Positions 1-10,433 of a stretch of 64,000 bases of DNA are shown here, in pieces (the stretch's first letter is position 1; the number at the start of each line of letters is the position of its first letter). The stretch is from Mantamonas sphyraenae (taxonomy: Eukaryota; CRuMs; Mantamonadidae), in contig JAPMXV010000073.1 of the NCBI GenBank assembly GCA_026936335.1, positions 124,001 to 188,000 on the forward strand. The letters are read 5' to 3'. The notes under the pieces were generated by a model, which worked only from the letters and a program-made list of their open reading frames with translations, was not told the DNA's origin and did no database searches. The translations under genes were made by a program, and so were the position numbers.

Positions 1-116
1 TTGATGGGCCTTTCTCTCTCTCTCCCTCTCTCTCACCCGGTGTCTCTCGTGTGTGTGTTGCAAATGCTCTCTCTCTCTCTCTCCTCACCTCCTCCCCACT
101 TCCCTTCGAATGTGCT
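1..116. repeat. CT/TG-rich 3' flank of MOB1
   Basis: Short (TC)n and TG-rich runs follow the MOB1 stop codon. No gene is visible here. Confidence 0.5.
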
Positions 117-1226
117 TCACTTGCTGCTCTCTTCCGTGAGCGAGTCGATGAGCTCCTGGAGCGGGGCGAGCTCCTTGGTGTCGACGAGGGAAAACTCGTC
201 GAGGAAGAAGTAAAAGTGTTTGAAGCAGGTGTTCAGGTGTGCCTCCTCACCCAGGGAGCAGATCTTCTGGAAGTGAGAGTAGTAAATGTGGGCGTAGACG
301 CGGAAGAGACGCTTGAAAATGTTGCCCACAATGGTTTGGAAGTTCTTGGGAAAGGCCACATCCACCTTGGACGGGAAGATGTCCTCGTCGTCCAGCTGGT
401 CCTGCACCCATGTCATCAGGTAGTCCACATACTCGGGTGCACTCACTTTGATTGCCTTTTTGATCTTGACCCCATCCGCCCACAGGTACTCGTACTTTTG
501 CCCTGCGCTCATCACCGGGCACGACTCCGGTGTGCAAAACTCTGTGATCGACCCGTACAGCAGGTTGATTTGGTTGAAAAAGTCAACCGCTGCATGGGTG
601 AGGATGTGTGTAACAGGATGTGTGTGTGCGTGTACGTGTGCGTGAGTGTGTGCAGTGTTTGTGTCGGTGTGGGGAAGGCGTTTGGGTTTGCGGGAAAACG
701 TGCCCAAGGCCAAGCCCTCTTTGGCTCCTGCCGCCCTTTGCAAACGCACTATTGACTGCCAGCCATTCGTTCAGATCCTCTCCTTCGGGCAGCGTGACGG
801 CAGCTCGCAGGTTGCCCGAACCAAGCGTGGCCTTGGCCTGCTTGTGCAACTCATAGCGCTTGGTGCCGATCTGGAAATTCTTCTTTGGTTTGAACGTCTT
901 GCTTTGGTTGCCACTGCAAGTCACGACACACCGTGTCAGCACACAGAGAGAGAGAGAGAGAGAAAGGGAGGGAGAGAGGGAGAGAGAGAATGAGGGACCT
1001 TGGAAGCCACCGGTCATCCACACACGAGGTGTGTGTGCATTGGAATGGGACGCGGGAGGCTGGCACGGAGAGAGAGCACATATTTTGCAGCGCGCAGTCA
1101 GGAATTTCCCACTGCGTGGCACAGGAGGGAGCGGGCGTGGGGAGAAACACACGCAGTGGCATGTGGGCACATGTGCATGTGCATGGGTTGACAAACGTAC
1201 AAGAGGCCACCGAGGATGCTGGACAT
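117..1226 (-). CDS. MOB1: MOB1 kinase activator, three exons
   Basis: Exons (minus strand) 1201-1226, 750-913 and 117-589, with donors GTACGT and GTGCGT and acceptors TTGCAG and ATGCAG. They join in frame to a 220-residue protein, close to the 216-residue human MOB1. Recognisable stretches are [10 protein letters not shown] near the N-terminus, [20 protein letters not shown], the zinc-site neighbourhood [13 protein letters not shown], and [16 protein letters not shown] with the distal [15 protein letters not shown]1 is the activating subunit of NDR/LATS kinases in Hippo and mitotic-exit signalling. The first exon is only 26 nt; it is supported by the MSSILGGLF start that it creates on splicing. 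The start codon lies 69 bp from that of AVL9 on the opposite strand, so the two probably share a promoter region. Confidence 0.95.
941..990. repeat. (GA)n microsatellite in MOB1 intron 1
   Basis: An AG/GAGG-rich simple repeat sits inside the first MOB1 intron. Confidence 0.6.
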
Positions 1227-1295
1227 GTTTTGGGAGGATCGGAATGGTGCCACCTGCGCTGGCGTCGACAAAAAGGTCGCGAGAGCGGGTGCGAA

Positions 1296-3410
1296 ATGAG
1301 TCGGACAGAGGAGACGGGACAGGATGTGGTGTTGCACATCCTGGTGGCTGGGTTCCACCATAAGAAGGGCAACCACGTGGAGTTCATCTACCCGGAGCCC
1401 GGAGGAGGGGGCGGAGGCGGAGCCCAGGCGAATGGCGCGGTGGCCAGCGAGGAGGAGACGACGAAGGAGGAGGAGGAGGAGGCCGGAGGGGACACAGACA
1501 CCGCATCCAATGGGGCAACGGAGGGGGGATTGGGAATGGATCAGGTGGTGGTGGAAGAGGATGCGTCTGTGGTGTTGCCTGTGGCATGGGAGGCGTTACC
1601 GTTCCTTGCGTTGCCCGATGGGGCCCACGCGTACGACGAAGACTACACCTACTTCACGCTGCCCGGGTTGAACACGACCACGGCGGGGCCGGGGACGACG
1701 ACGGTGGCGGCGGCGGAGAACGTGTACTGTGTGTCGTGCTTCCAACAAATCCGCATGGAGGATGTGCCGGAGGAGAAGCGTCGCACGGACTGGAAACGAA
1801 GCAGCATCCAAAAGGCGGTGTGTGTGATTGCCCGCGTGCCCTTCTACGCCACTCTGCGCAACAGTTTGCATGCAATCACACGTGCGTACTTCCACGACCA
1901 TTTTGACGACCTGGCCATGTTGAAGGAGTCGCTGGCCACCATGAATGCCAACATTCTGCGTGCGGTGCACGATCCCTCGCAGCTGTACAACGGCTTCTCC
2001 TACCGTGCCTTTGTGTTGCAATACCAACGCGATGCCCTGGTGCTGTTTAAGCTGTTGCTATTGGAACGCCGTACCCTCATGTATGGTTTGCCCGTGCATC
2101 GTGCCTGTGCCACCGTGCTCACCCTTGCCTCCTTGTTCCCGGGAATCATGGAGCTCAGCATGGAGGCCGGTCTCTCCGACCTCAGCATGGACAGCCGTGT
2201 GGAACAGAGGGACGATGTCCATGCCGTGGGACTGCCTTTGGACTTGTTTGCACGTGACGTGTGTGCCCTGGAGCCGTTGGTGTCGTTGCAACAGTTGGAA
2301 GTGGTGCAAACAGCCCCCGCCTACCTGGCCGGCAGCTCCACCCTCATCATGACCAAGGAACAGGTCATGACCAACGATGTCCTCGTCGACTGTGTCATTG
2401 ACACGCCTCCTCGTCAGCGTGTCGAGGTGCGCACACAGGGATTGCCCGAGGTGTTGACTCTCACCACCAGCGATCGTCGCTGGATCGATGCCCTCGTCGA
2501 TGTCGTGCAGACTCGCTCCTCGGCATCGGGTTCATCATCGTCATCGTCATCGTCATCATCGTCTGAGGGTGACAACGAGGGTGTGGGAGTGCCTGGCGCT
2601 GCGTTTCACGACTCTGTGTTTGAAGGCAGCGAGGATTGGGTGCGTGCCCAGTTTCGTGCATACATGCATGGGTTCTTGCAGCACGTGGCACAAGTGGGGG
2701 CCACCCTGCACAGGGACACACATGCCATGTTGGGTGAGGATGCACCACGGTCCATCATTCCATACGAATTCCCAACAGACTCGGTTTCCCTGGCCCCGCT
2801 CGCCGATTACAACCTCTCCTACGTGCGCACCTGGATAGCATCCACCTCCAACTTTCAGCAGTGGATGGCTCAGTTGCCCGAGGATGCACAGCAGTTTCTC
2901 GACATGGAACCCTGTGTGCATCCCGGCCGTGGATTGGCCGGTTCGGGATTTCTGGCTGATCTCGAGGGTGGTTTGAAGGACGTTGGCAGGGGCGTGGGTG
3001 CCATGGTCGACGATGTGGGCTCATGGGCCGAAGGCATGGGTAAAGGCTTGTCTGTGGGTGTCAGCAAAATGTTCCGTAGTGCCAGTGGCAAGGGACAGGG
3101 ACAGGGACAGCAGCATCAGCAGCAGGGAGGAGGCACCTTTGTGATCCCCCCACAGGAGACCGGACAGGAAGAGGGACGGGAAGAGGGACAGCAGCAGCAG
3201 CAGCAGCAGCAGCAAGAAGGAGGTGTGGAAGAGGCACTGTTGGACAAGGTGGGGTCGTGGTGGGGCAAGGTCACGTTGAGTTTCGGGGGAGGGTCCGCAG
3301 AGGCCAAGAGTGGGGGTGCAGCAGAGGAAACACAGGCGGGTGGTGGTGGTGGCCAGCAGGACAACAAGCAAGGGCAGGTGGGTGTGGATGAGAGTGGCAA
3401 TGTGAGGTAG
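1296..3410 (+). CDS. AVL9: AVL9 family protein (late secretory pathway, DENN-like)
   Basis: Single exon, 704 residues. The N-terminus has the AVL9 hallmarks [17 protein letters not shown] and [16 protein letters not shown], followed by [10 protein letters not shown] and the long helical DENN-like body. In yeast and animals AVL9 acts in exocytic transport from late Golgi/endosomes. I chose the ATG at 1296 because the family homology starts immediately after it; upstream in-frame codons lie in the MOB1 intron. Low-complexity inserts are present: a Ser run near residue 410, a Gln run near residue 635, and Gly/Gln-rich tail segments. It is head to head with MOB1. Confidence 0.93.
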   Translation: MSRTEETGQDVVLHILVAGFHHKKGNHVEFIYPEPGGGGGGGAQANGAVASEEETTKEEEEEAGGDTDTASNGATEGGLGMDQVVVEEDASVVLPVAWEALPFLALPDGAHAYDEDYTYFTLPGLNTTTAGPGTTTVAAAENVYCVSCFQQIRMEDVPEEKRRTDWKRSSIQKAVCVIARVPFYATLRNSLHAITRAYFHDHFDDLAMLKESLATMNANILRAVHDPSQLYNGFSYRAFVLQYQRDALVLFKLLLLERRTLMYGLPVHRACATVLTLASLFPGIMELSMEAGLSDLSMDSRVEQRDDVHAVGLPLDLFARDVCALEPLVSLQQLEVVQTAPAYLAGSSTLIMTKEQVMTNDVLVDCVIDTPPRQRVEVRTQGLPEVLTLTTSDRRWIDALVDVVQTRSSASGSSSSSSSSSSSEGDNEGVGVPGAAFHDSVFEGSEDWVRAQFRAYMHGFLQHVAQVGATLHRDTHAMLGEDAPRSIIPYEFPTDSVSLAPLADYNLSYVRTWIASTSNFQQWMAQLPEDAQQFLDMEPCVHPGRGLAGSGFLADLEGGLKDVGRGVGAMVDDVGSWAEGMGKGLSVGVSKMFRSASGKGQGQGQQHQQQGGGTFVIPPQETGQEEGREEGQQQQQQQQQEGGVEEALLDKVGSWWGKVTLSFGGGSAEAKSGGAAEETQAGGGGGQQDNKQGQVGVDESGNVR

Positions 3411-3458
3411 GGCCAGCGCAGGTCGAAGCACAGGAACGCAACACCACGAACAAACACG

Positions 3459-5794
3459 ATGAGTTTGCTTGACACCCTTACCGAGTTGCCTCCTGCCAAA
3501 CAGGCAGCGTACCTTGTGGTTGCCCTTGTGGTCATCTACGTGGTGGTCACCAAGTTGCTCTCCAAGAACAACAAGAAGCGGGCTGTGCGCAGGCGTCAGG
3601 CCATGCCCCTGCCCAAGGCTGACACGGACGGCGTCAAGATCTACCGCGCCGTCAGCAACGCCGGCAGCAGGCCCAAGCCCATTGACGAGCTCCTCGTCAC
3701 CCTCTACCCAGAGGTCACCACCCTTTACGAGGGCTTCCAGTACGTTTGCATGCGCCCATTTGTCCCGCGGGGGGGTGGCATTGCATCGGCAGGCAATCAT
3801 CACTCCGGCCCTCCCACTCACACCCTTTTTTCCTGCAAACGCACAGGCGCGGTCTGCGTGCCTCTCCCGACGGCGACTGCCTCGGCACACGCGCCGGCGA
3901 CGGCCCCTACACCTGGCTGTCCTACAAGCAGGTCAACGAACGCCTCACCAACCTCGGTTCCGCCCTTTACAACGAGCTGGGGCTGCGTCCCGTAAGTGCG
4001 CGCACAAATTTTAGTGATGATTGCTTTTTTCCCGCGTTTTGGCAACCTGCGCCCGCGTTTTTGCCGCATGGCATCCATCTAACCCTTCATCCGCCTCCAC
4101 CACCCCTTGTTTTGGGACACTTGTGTGTTGTTGTTGTTGTTGCGCACGCCATGGTACAGGGTGACAAGGTGGGCATTTACTCGCAGAACCGTGCGGAGTG
4201 GGTGCTGACGGAGCAGGCATGCAACGCCTACTCGTGGACTGTGGTGCCTCTGTACGACACCCTGGGCACAGAGGCGGTGCAGTATGTGCTGAACCTGACC
4301 GAGCTGAGCGTGGTGGTGTGCTCGGCAGAGAACATCGACGCGCTGCTGGAGAACGCAGGCAACGACAACAACCTGACCACGATTGTCAGCATGGACCCTG
4401 TGGACAAGGCCAAGGTGGCTGAGGCCTCCAAGGTGAACATCAACCTGCTCACCATGGCGGCCCTGGAAACGATGGGCAAGGCCAACGTGGTGGATCACCA
4501 ACCGCCTGCGCCCGAGGACCTGGCAACCATTTGCTTCACGTCGGGCACCACGGGCAACCCCAAGGGGGCCATGCTGAACCACCGTTGCATGATTGCAGAC
4601 ATCAGTGGCGTGCTTGCCACGGGCTTTATGATGTACAAGGACGACGTGCACATCTCGTACCTGCCGCTGGCACACATGTTTGAGCGTCTGGTGGAAGGAG
4701 GCATGTTCATGCACGGTGCCGCCGTGGGCTTCTTCCGCGGTGACATCAAGCTGTTGTTTGACGACATCCAAACCCTGCGTCCCACGGTGTTCCCCTCGGT
4801 GCCTCGTCTGTACAACCGCCTGTACGACAAGGTGACGGCGGCCATGAACGCGTCGCCCGTGCGCAAGTGGCTGTTTGAGACGGGTCTCAAGGCCAAGCAG
4901 GAGGGCTTGAAGAACGGCGAGCTGACCCATTGGCTGTGGGATCGTCTGCTGTTTGGCAAGGTGGCTGCCAAGCTGGGCGGACGCGTGCGTGTGATGGCCA
5001 CGGGATCGGCGCCGATTTCGCCGGATCTGATGGCCTTTCTGCGTTGCTGCTTCTCCTGCCAGGTGCACGAGGGCTACGGACAGACGGAGACGGCGGCGGC
5101 GGCGACGGTGACGCTGGAGAACGACTTTGTGGTGGGTCACGTGGGACCGCCGCTGTCGTGTGTGGAGATCAAGCTGGTGCCTGTGCCGGAGATGGGCTAT
5201 GGCAAGGGCGGCAAGAAGGGAGGCGAGGTGTGCTTCCGTGGTCCCTGCGTGTTCCAGGGCTATTACCGCAACGAGAAGAAGACGGCGGAGGCGTTGGACG
5301 AGGACGGCTGGTTGCACTCGGGTGACATTGGCGAGTGGACCACGGTCGGTTGCCTCAAGATCACCGATCGTGTCAAGCACATCTTCAAGCTGTCGCAGGG
5401 CGAGTACGTGGCCCCGGAGAAGCTGGAGCAGGTGTATGTGCGCTCGCAGTACGTGGCCCAGATGTTTGTCACCGGCGTGTCGGTGCAGCCGTACCTGGTG
5501 GCTGTGGCCGTGCTGGACGAGGAGCAACTGGACGCCCTGCGCAAGGCATCGGGTGCCAAGGGAGATCTCCAGGCCTTGTGTGACAGCCCCGCCGTCAACA
5601 AGACCCTGCTGGACGACTTTAACGCCCTGCACAAGGAAGCCAAGCTCAAGGGCTTTGAGCGCATCAAGAAGGTGTACGTGCACGGCGAGCTGTTCTCGGT
5701 GGACAACGACCTCCTCACGCCCACCTTTAAGAACAAGCGTCCCAAGCTGCGCGACTTTTTTGCCGAGCAGATCGACGCCATGTACGCCGAGTGA
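3459..5794 (+). CDS. ACSL: Long-chain acyl-CoA synthetase, membrane anchored
   Basis: Exons 3459-3739, 3847-3991 and 4160-5794 (donors GTACGT and GTAAGT, acceptors GCACAG and GTACAG) give 686 residues. It ligates CoA to long-chain fatty acids through an acyl-AMP intermediate. Visible motifs are the ATP/AMP signature TSGTTGNPKGAM near residue 268, the LPLAHMFER segment, GYGQTE near residue 447 and DGWLHSGDIGEW near residue 525. An N-terminal hydrophobic stretch (LVVALVVIYVVV, residues 19-30) should anchor it to the ER, peroxisome or lipid-droplet surface, as in animal ACSL1/5-type enzymes. Splicing is phase-consistent and all AMP-binding motifs are intact. Confidence 0.95.
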
Positions 5795-5830
5795 TGGGGT
5801 AGGACGGTGTCACTGGCGATCAGTCATCCT

Positions 5831-5926
5831 TGGAAATCAAAACCAGAGTTCCCACCCCACACGTACACACACACACACACACACACAAACATTGATTCAG
5901 TGACGAGGATGGTGACGGTGCGTTGG
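5831..5926 (+). repeat. Direct repeat, left copy, flanking the ankyrin gene
   Basis: A block with GAGTTCCCACCCC, then a (CA)n tract, then ACAAACATTGATTCAGTGAC and GGTGACGGTGCGTTGG. It recurs at 7531-7646 in the same orientation. The copies differ mainly in the length and type of the dinucleotide tract. Confidence 0.85.
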
Positions 5927-5939
5927 CGACCCCAACACG

Positions 5940-7352
5940 ATGCAACGCACAGGTGGGGCAGGGTTTGGCAAGAAGAGTTCATCTGAGGCCGGGAACGCAG
6001 GGCGGGGTGGCTTTGGTCGCAACCCTTCCTCTTCTTCCTCCTCTTCCTCCTCTTCCTCCTCCTCGGGTCGCCGTCCACGCAAACGGATGCCCCAAAGACA
6101 ACAAGAGCCGGCACTGAAAACTGCCGTGCGCAGGGGGAGCATGGACACAGTGCAGCAGCTTCTGGACAAGGGTGAACTGGAAGCAACCAGTGATGAAGAT
6201 GCATGTGACCTGTTCACCATCGCTGTGCTCCGGGGCCACGTGGCTGTCGCGGAACTGTTGATGTCGCACGGGGTCACTCTCCACGGCCGTGGCACCGAAC
6301 CGATGCGACTGTGGGACAACCTGGCCCCATCCGAGGAGAAGCAACAATTGGGGTTGCTTCTGGCGCGAGCAGGTGTGGATGTGCACGAGGTGAACCTTGG
6401 CAACGAGCCGCAGGGGGTGGCGATTGCCGCGACCGCAGTCGACGTGGCAAGGATGCCCATTTCATCGATCCCACTGGCCAGATCGGATCAGGGGGAATTG
6501 GATATGAGCCAGCTCAGTGCCAGCATGAAGAAGCGTCCATGGATGGTGGACCAGGTGTGGGCAAGGAACATCACCCTGCAACCAGGCGACCCCATGGAGG
6601 TGTTTGTGTCCCAGCTCCATTCACTGCACTTGCAAGGCAGCGTGTTGGATCGTGTGGCATGGGACCATCTCAAGAGTGGCCTTTTGCAGGCTCAGTGTCC
6701 TGTGCGTGTGCTGGGGTTGCCAAGCGACGGGGTTCCACATGATGTCATGTCTGTGCTGCGACAGTGCCTGACCGTGGGTCCATGGGCTCGTTTGGAGGTT
6801 CTCATGGTGGCGGGTATCCACGACACAGACTTGGATGAGTGCAACTGGCATGTGTGTGATGTCCAGGGGGTCGACAAGCAGAACGCGATCTTGACACGAA
6901 ACTGCGAGGCTGCAGGACGGCTGCGCGTTGCAGCCGAGCAATTGGATTTGGATCAGGTGCGTGAACTTGTGGCCATGGGCGTGGACATCAACACACGCGG
7001 GGGAAAGGTTGCCAGCAGGACGGTGCTGGAGATTGCGGCTGCCAAGGGGGGTGTCAAGGGTGGCGAATTGGTGCAGCTGGCACGCAAGCTGGGAGCACGA
7101 CGCACCTCTGCGGCGGTTCGAGAAGCCAAAAGACGAATCAATGACACGTGGACACAAAACACACATTGGCTGCGTGGATCACATGCATTGGATCAGACAC
7201 TGGAAACAGCGCTTGCCATCAACTTGGAGGAGCGAGAACGAATGTTTACAGCAGGAGGGATGCATGCGTATGAACCCACAGCTTTGTGGTGCACTGTCCC
7301 AGATGAGGTGATGGAGCGGGTGTTGGGATGGGTGGGATCTGCGTGGGATTGA
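5940..7352 (+). CDS. Ankyrin-repeat protein with C-terminal VPDEVM module
   Basis: Single exon, 470 residues. After a Gly/Ser-rich head (Ser run near residues 30-43) there are ankyrin-like repeats (ALKTAVRRGSMDTVQQLLDKG; LFTIAVLRGHVAVAELLMSHG), a middle region I cannot assign, and another ankyrin-like block near residues 320-375. The last ~55 residues (TALAINLEERERMFTAGG, then WCTVPDEVMERVLGWV) align with the C-terminus of the eight LRR proteins at 42-60 kb. This gene therefore has the same output module without LRRs. It lacks the 30-residue first exon of that family. It sits between two copies of a direct repeat, which suggests insertion or local duplication. Function unknown; a scaffold or ubiquitin-pathway role is speculative. 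Confidence 0.85.
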   Translation: MQRTGGAGFGKKSSSEAGNAGRGGFGRNPSSSSSSSSSSSSSGRRPRKRMPQRQQEPALKTAVRRGSMDTVQQLLDKGELEATSDEDACDLFTIAVLRGHVAVAELLMSHGVTLHGRGTEPMRLWDNLAPSEEKQQLGLLLARAGVDVHEVNLGNEPQGVAIAATAVDVARMPISSIPLARSDQGELDMSQLSASMKKRPWMVDQVWARNITLQPGDPMEVFVSQLHSLHLQGSVLDRVAWDHLKSGLLQAQCPVRVLGLPSDGVPHDVMSVLRQCLTVGPWARLEVLMVAGIHDTDLDECNWHVCDVQGVDKQNAILTRNCEAAGRLRVAAEQLDLDQVRELVAMGVDINTRGGKVASRTVLEIAAAKGGVKGGELVQLARKLGARRTSAAVREAKRRINDTWTQNTHWLRGSHALDQTLETALAINLEERERMFTAGGMHAYEPTALWCTVPDEVMERVLGWVGSAWD

Positions 7353-7701
7353 CGCAATCCGCCCCCCCCGTGCACAAGCACTGGTGAGCTTGGCACATTG
7401 ACACTGCCATTGGGGGCATCGGGTGCCCCCATGTGGGACGGGAGGAGGGGTAGGAGATGGAATTTGGCACACATGCAGACGGCAAGGAGGGATTTGCGTC
7501 CATCGTTGTCCCGCGTTCTCGACACTTGAATGGAATCCAAGAAAGCAGAGTTCCCACCCCGCAATCACACACACACACACACACACACACTCTCTCTCTC
7601 TCTCACAAACATTGATTCAGTGACGAGGGTGGTGACGGTGCGTTGGTTGATCCAACCCGGTTCCCCCTTGAAGTGCCCCCCCCCCCCGTTCCCGAACAAG
7701 G
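7353..7701. other. Intergenic, contains right direct-repeat copy
   Basis: There is no gene in this stretch. The second half (7531-7646) repeats the 5.8-kb block and forms the 5' flank of the next gene; a C-run precedes the ATG at 7702. Confidence 0.6.
7531..7646 (+). repeat. Direct repeat, right copy, flanking the ankyrin gene
   Basis: Same block as 5831-5926. Here the dinucleotide tract is (CA)n followed by (TC)n. ACAAACATTGATTCAGTGAC and GGTGACGGTGCGTTGG are retained. Confidence 0.85.
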
Positions 7702-8821
7702 ATGAGCGCTGTACTGCACTTTGTGGAATCGATGCTGCTGGGATTGATCCCTCTGTATGACAAGTACATGTACACACCCATCCAGCTGCTGTCGGCGCCG
7801 TTTGTGCGTCGCACACCACGCTGGGTGACCCTGTTTGGCACCAAGTATGCATGGTTCACCGCCAACACAGTCACCTATTCTCGCATGTTCCTGATTATTC
7901 CGGTGGCGTTTTGCATCCGGTTTGGAATGAACTGGGCCGTGTTCTGGTTGGTGATCCTCCACGACTACCTGGACCACCTGGACGGCATTGTGGCCAAGGA
8001 GCAGAAGAAGATGTACGGCCAGCTGGACGACCCGCTGCTGGGTTCTTTCAACGACGCATTCGGCGACAAGGTGAGTGAGTGGAAGAGAGGTGAGCGGGCA
8101 GGGGGAGGGTGAACGCGGGAAACGAGACGGCAACTTCCAGAGGCCACCGCGTGGACGACAAAGGGAGCTGACATGCGCACACACACACACACTCACACAC
8201 ACTCACACACACACACGCACACATGGATATGGACAATGGACACGTTGATGGGATGTGGAACCACACATGCACACCCTCACGTATGTGTGTGGTGTGCAGG
8301 TTGTGAACGTGAGCACACTGTACTCGCTGCTACTGCTGCACAACTGGACAGCGGATGTGCCCACATGGCAAACGGTGGTGCATTGGGTGGTGTGTTGGTC
8401 TGTGATTGTGGGTGAATTGGTGTTGGGAGTGGTGCGTGTGCAGGACTACTACACCTCCAAGTACGGCAAGGGATTGGCAGCCACCGGAGTGTCCATCAAC
8501 CTGGCTGCCTCCATGGAAGGCAAACTCAAGGAGAAGCTGGAGTCGGTGGGCATGGCTCTGTTGTGTCTGTCCCACCACGACCCAGTGGGCTTCTTCAACC
8601 AACGCCTGGCTGCTTGGGTCATGCTGGCCATCTCCGTTCGCTTCTCCTACGCCTCCTACCAACACAAGATGGAACAACGTCGCGTGGCACGTGCCTCTGC
8701 CTCTCCAGCCTCACAGGCGGACACGGGCAAGGTGGAGGAAGAGGCAGCAGGCCAAGAGGTGGCGGCAGAGGACAACGACGACAACGCAAGCGTGGCATCC
8801 GCTCATCGCAAGATCGAATGA
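7702..8821 (+). CDS. CDP-alcohol phosphatidyltransferase-like membrane protein
   Basis: Exons 7702-8070 and 8300-8821 (donor GTGAGT, acceptor GTGCAG, phase 0) give 296 residues. Several hydrophobic segments surround LDHLDGIVAK and GSFNDAFGD. The latter supplies the DG..A and G...D...D halves of the CDP-alcohol phosphotransferase signature, so a phospholipid headgroup transferase in the ER is the best guess. Two departures are visible: Lys replaces the usual Arg after A, and about 14 residues separate that position from the Gly instead of 8. The tail is acidic and low-complexity. The second exon carries further TM segments. Substrate cannot be told from sequence. Confidence 0.75.
8179..8222. 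repeat. (CA)n microsatellite in an intron
   Basis: CA/CT dinucleotide tract inside the intron of the CDP-alcohol transferase-like gene. Confidence 0.7.
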
Positions 8822-8945
8822 GAGAGCGCCAGTGGCCAAGGAAAGGAAAGGAAAAGGAAGGAGGAACATAGGAAGCAGAAGAGAGGATGGGATGGGATGG
8901 GATGGAGTGAGTGAGTGCCCATGCATCGCCAACAAAAAACGGACA

Positions 8946-9857
8946 ATGTCAACGAGCACGGTGGAGGCCATCGCACAGGAGTTGGAGGAACAATCCGAGT
9001 TGGAATTGTTTGCATTTGGGGAGTGCTTTGTGTATGCGGCCAAAGCCACGGGCACATCGATGGCACAGCGGGCACAGGATTGGGGCCTGAAGGACCCGCT
9101 TGCGGTGTGTTCCATCAAGGTGGTCAGCAAGGGCAGCGTCGGGTACATTCGACTGTACGACCTGGACACGGAGGAACTGTTTGCACAGGCGGTGATGGAT
9201 GGCCTGAGCAGTGAGTGTTTGGAACGGACGGCGGACAGCAGCCGGTACTTTGTGTGCCAGGTGCGAAGTGACGACGGCAAGAAAGCCTTTCTGGGCTTCG
9301 GGTTCAGGGACAGGGACAGTAGCGACGCCTTTCTCACCTCCATGGACTTTCATGATCGACATATTAACCTGGAGCGCAGGCGCAAGGAGGAGGCGGACGA
9401 GGACAAGGCGCTGGAGGCCCAGGAAGCGAAAGAGGAAGGGAATGAGCAGCAGCAGCAGCAGGAGAAGGAAGGCAGGAAGCCACGCAAGAAAAAGCACGAT
9501 TTCTCACTCGGGGCTGGGACAATCACCCTGTCTGTGGCAGGGAACAAGGGTCATGAGCCAAAGAAGAGTCCAAGGGGTGGGAAGAGTGGTGGTGGTGGTG
9601 GTGGACTGGGCCTTGCGCCTCCGCCGGAAGAAGGCAGCCCGTTGCACACACGCAAGCATGTCAAGACGACACAAGAGACAAGTGAGACACAGGGGAAGGA
9701 GACAGGGGCACAGGAGGAGGAGAGGGGACAGAGTAGCAGCACGGGCCAGCAGAAGGCAGGGAAGAAGGAGGAAGAGGGGGAGGTGGAGTGGGGGGAATTC
9801 GCAGAGGGGACCAGTGTCGATGTGGAAGAGGGTGATGATGAATGGGCGGCTTTTTGA
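8946..9857 (+). CDS. NECAP: NECAP, clathrin-adaptor-associated protein (full length)
   Basis: Single exon, 303 residues. The N-terminal PHear domain is recognisable from YIRLYDLDTEELFAQAV, SSRYFVCQV and FLGFGFRDRDSSDAF, ending before residue ~175. Then come a Gln run, a basic RKPRKKKHDFSLGAGTITL block matching the conserved linker of NECAPs, a Gly run and an acidic tail ending EWAAF. The C-terminal WxxF is the AP-2 alpha-ear binding motif of NECAP1/2. The role is endocytic clathrin coat assembly. This is the only intact copy: two later copies lack the first ~62 residues. The start is the first in-frame ATG before the PHear strand EQSELELFAF. Confidence 0.92.
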   Translation: MSTSTVEAIAQELEEQSELELFAFGECFVYAAKATGTSMAQRAQDWGLKDPLAVCSIKVVSKGSVGYIRLYDLDTEELFAQAVMDGLSSECLERTADSSRYFVCQVRSDDGKKAFLGFGFRDRDSSDAFLTSMDFHDRHINLERRRKEEADEDKALEAQEAKEEGNEQQQQQEKEGRKPRKKKHDFSLGAGTITLSVAGNKGHEPKKSPRGGKSGGGGGGLGLAPPPEEGSPLHTRKHVKTTQETSETQGKETGAQEEERGQSSSTGQQKAGKKEEEGEVEWGEFAEGTSVDVEEGDDEWAAF

Positions 9858-10433
9858 TGCAGCCATCACACACGTGGGCATGGAGTCATCCGGAATGATT
9901 GATGGCCAAATACAGGGCAGGGCATGTGGTGCATCGACCAGTTGACAAGGATGATCCACAACGATGATTCTGCACAAACTGAATCTCATGAGAGGGAACG
10001 TGGGAACACACACAGGCACAGTCCATGGCAGGTCATTTGTGTGGCCAATTGGACATGGCACAGAGGATGGTGGGTGGGAAGGACGAAGTGGATGAATAGG
10101 GCAGTTGGGGATGGTGATGGGGGTTGATGAATGGCAGAGTTGGATGCGTGATTGAGTCACACATGAGCAGGGAACAACAATGGTTTTCCGTTGCGGATGA
10201 CCATGGATGAGGGAGTGCTGCGCATGGGTGACCACACTTTTCCTGTACAAGTAACGGTAGGTGGGAATGGCCATGGAGGGTTGGAAAGGGAGAGAGGGGT
10301 TGTGTGTGTGTGATTGTGTGTGTGTGTGCGTGTGGTGGGGGAAGGGTCTTTGGGTTTTGGGAGGAAACCCTCTCGCGTCACACCCAAGTCGTTGGCTGCT
10401 TGCTCACGAGGTGGGCGAACAGACACGAGTACG
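9858..10433 (+). promoter_or_regulatory. Conserved 5' region of LRR-kinase 1
   Basis: There is no ORF here. The whole ~575-bp block recurs almost unchanged before kinases 2 and 3. A TGAGTCA heptamer (10153-10159) in TGATTGAGTCACACATG is kept in all three copies and resembles a bZIP/AP-1 site. A (TG)n tract precedes exon 1. Transcription control is inferred from position and conservation only; recent duplication also explains the identity. Confidence 0.45.

Noticed and set aside
933-1295. N-terminal extension of AVL9 upstream of 1296
   Set aside because: The in-frame upstream codons fall in MOB1 intron 1 and exon 1, are low complexity, and family homology starts at the 1296 ATG.
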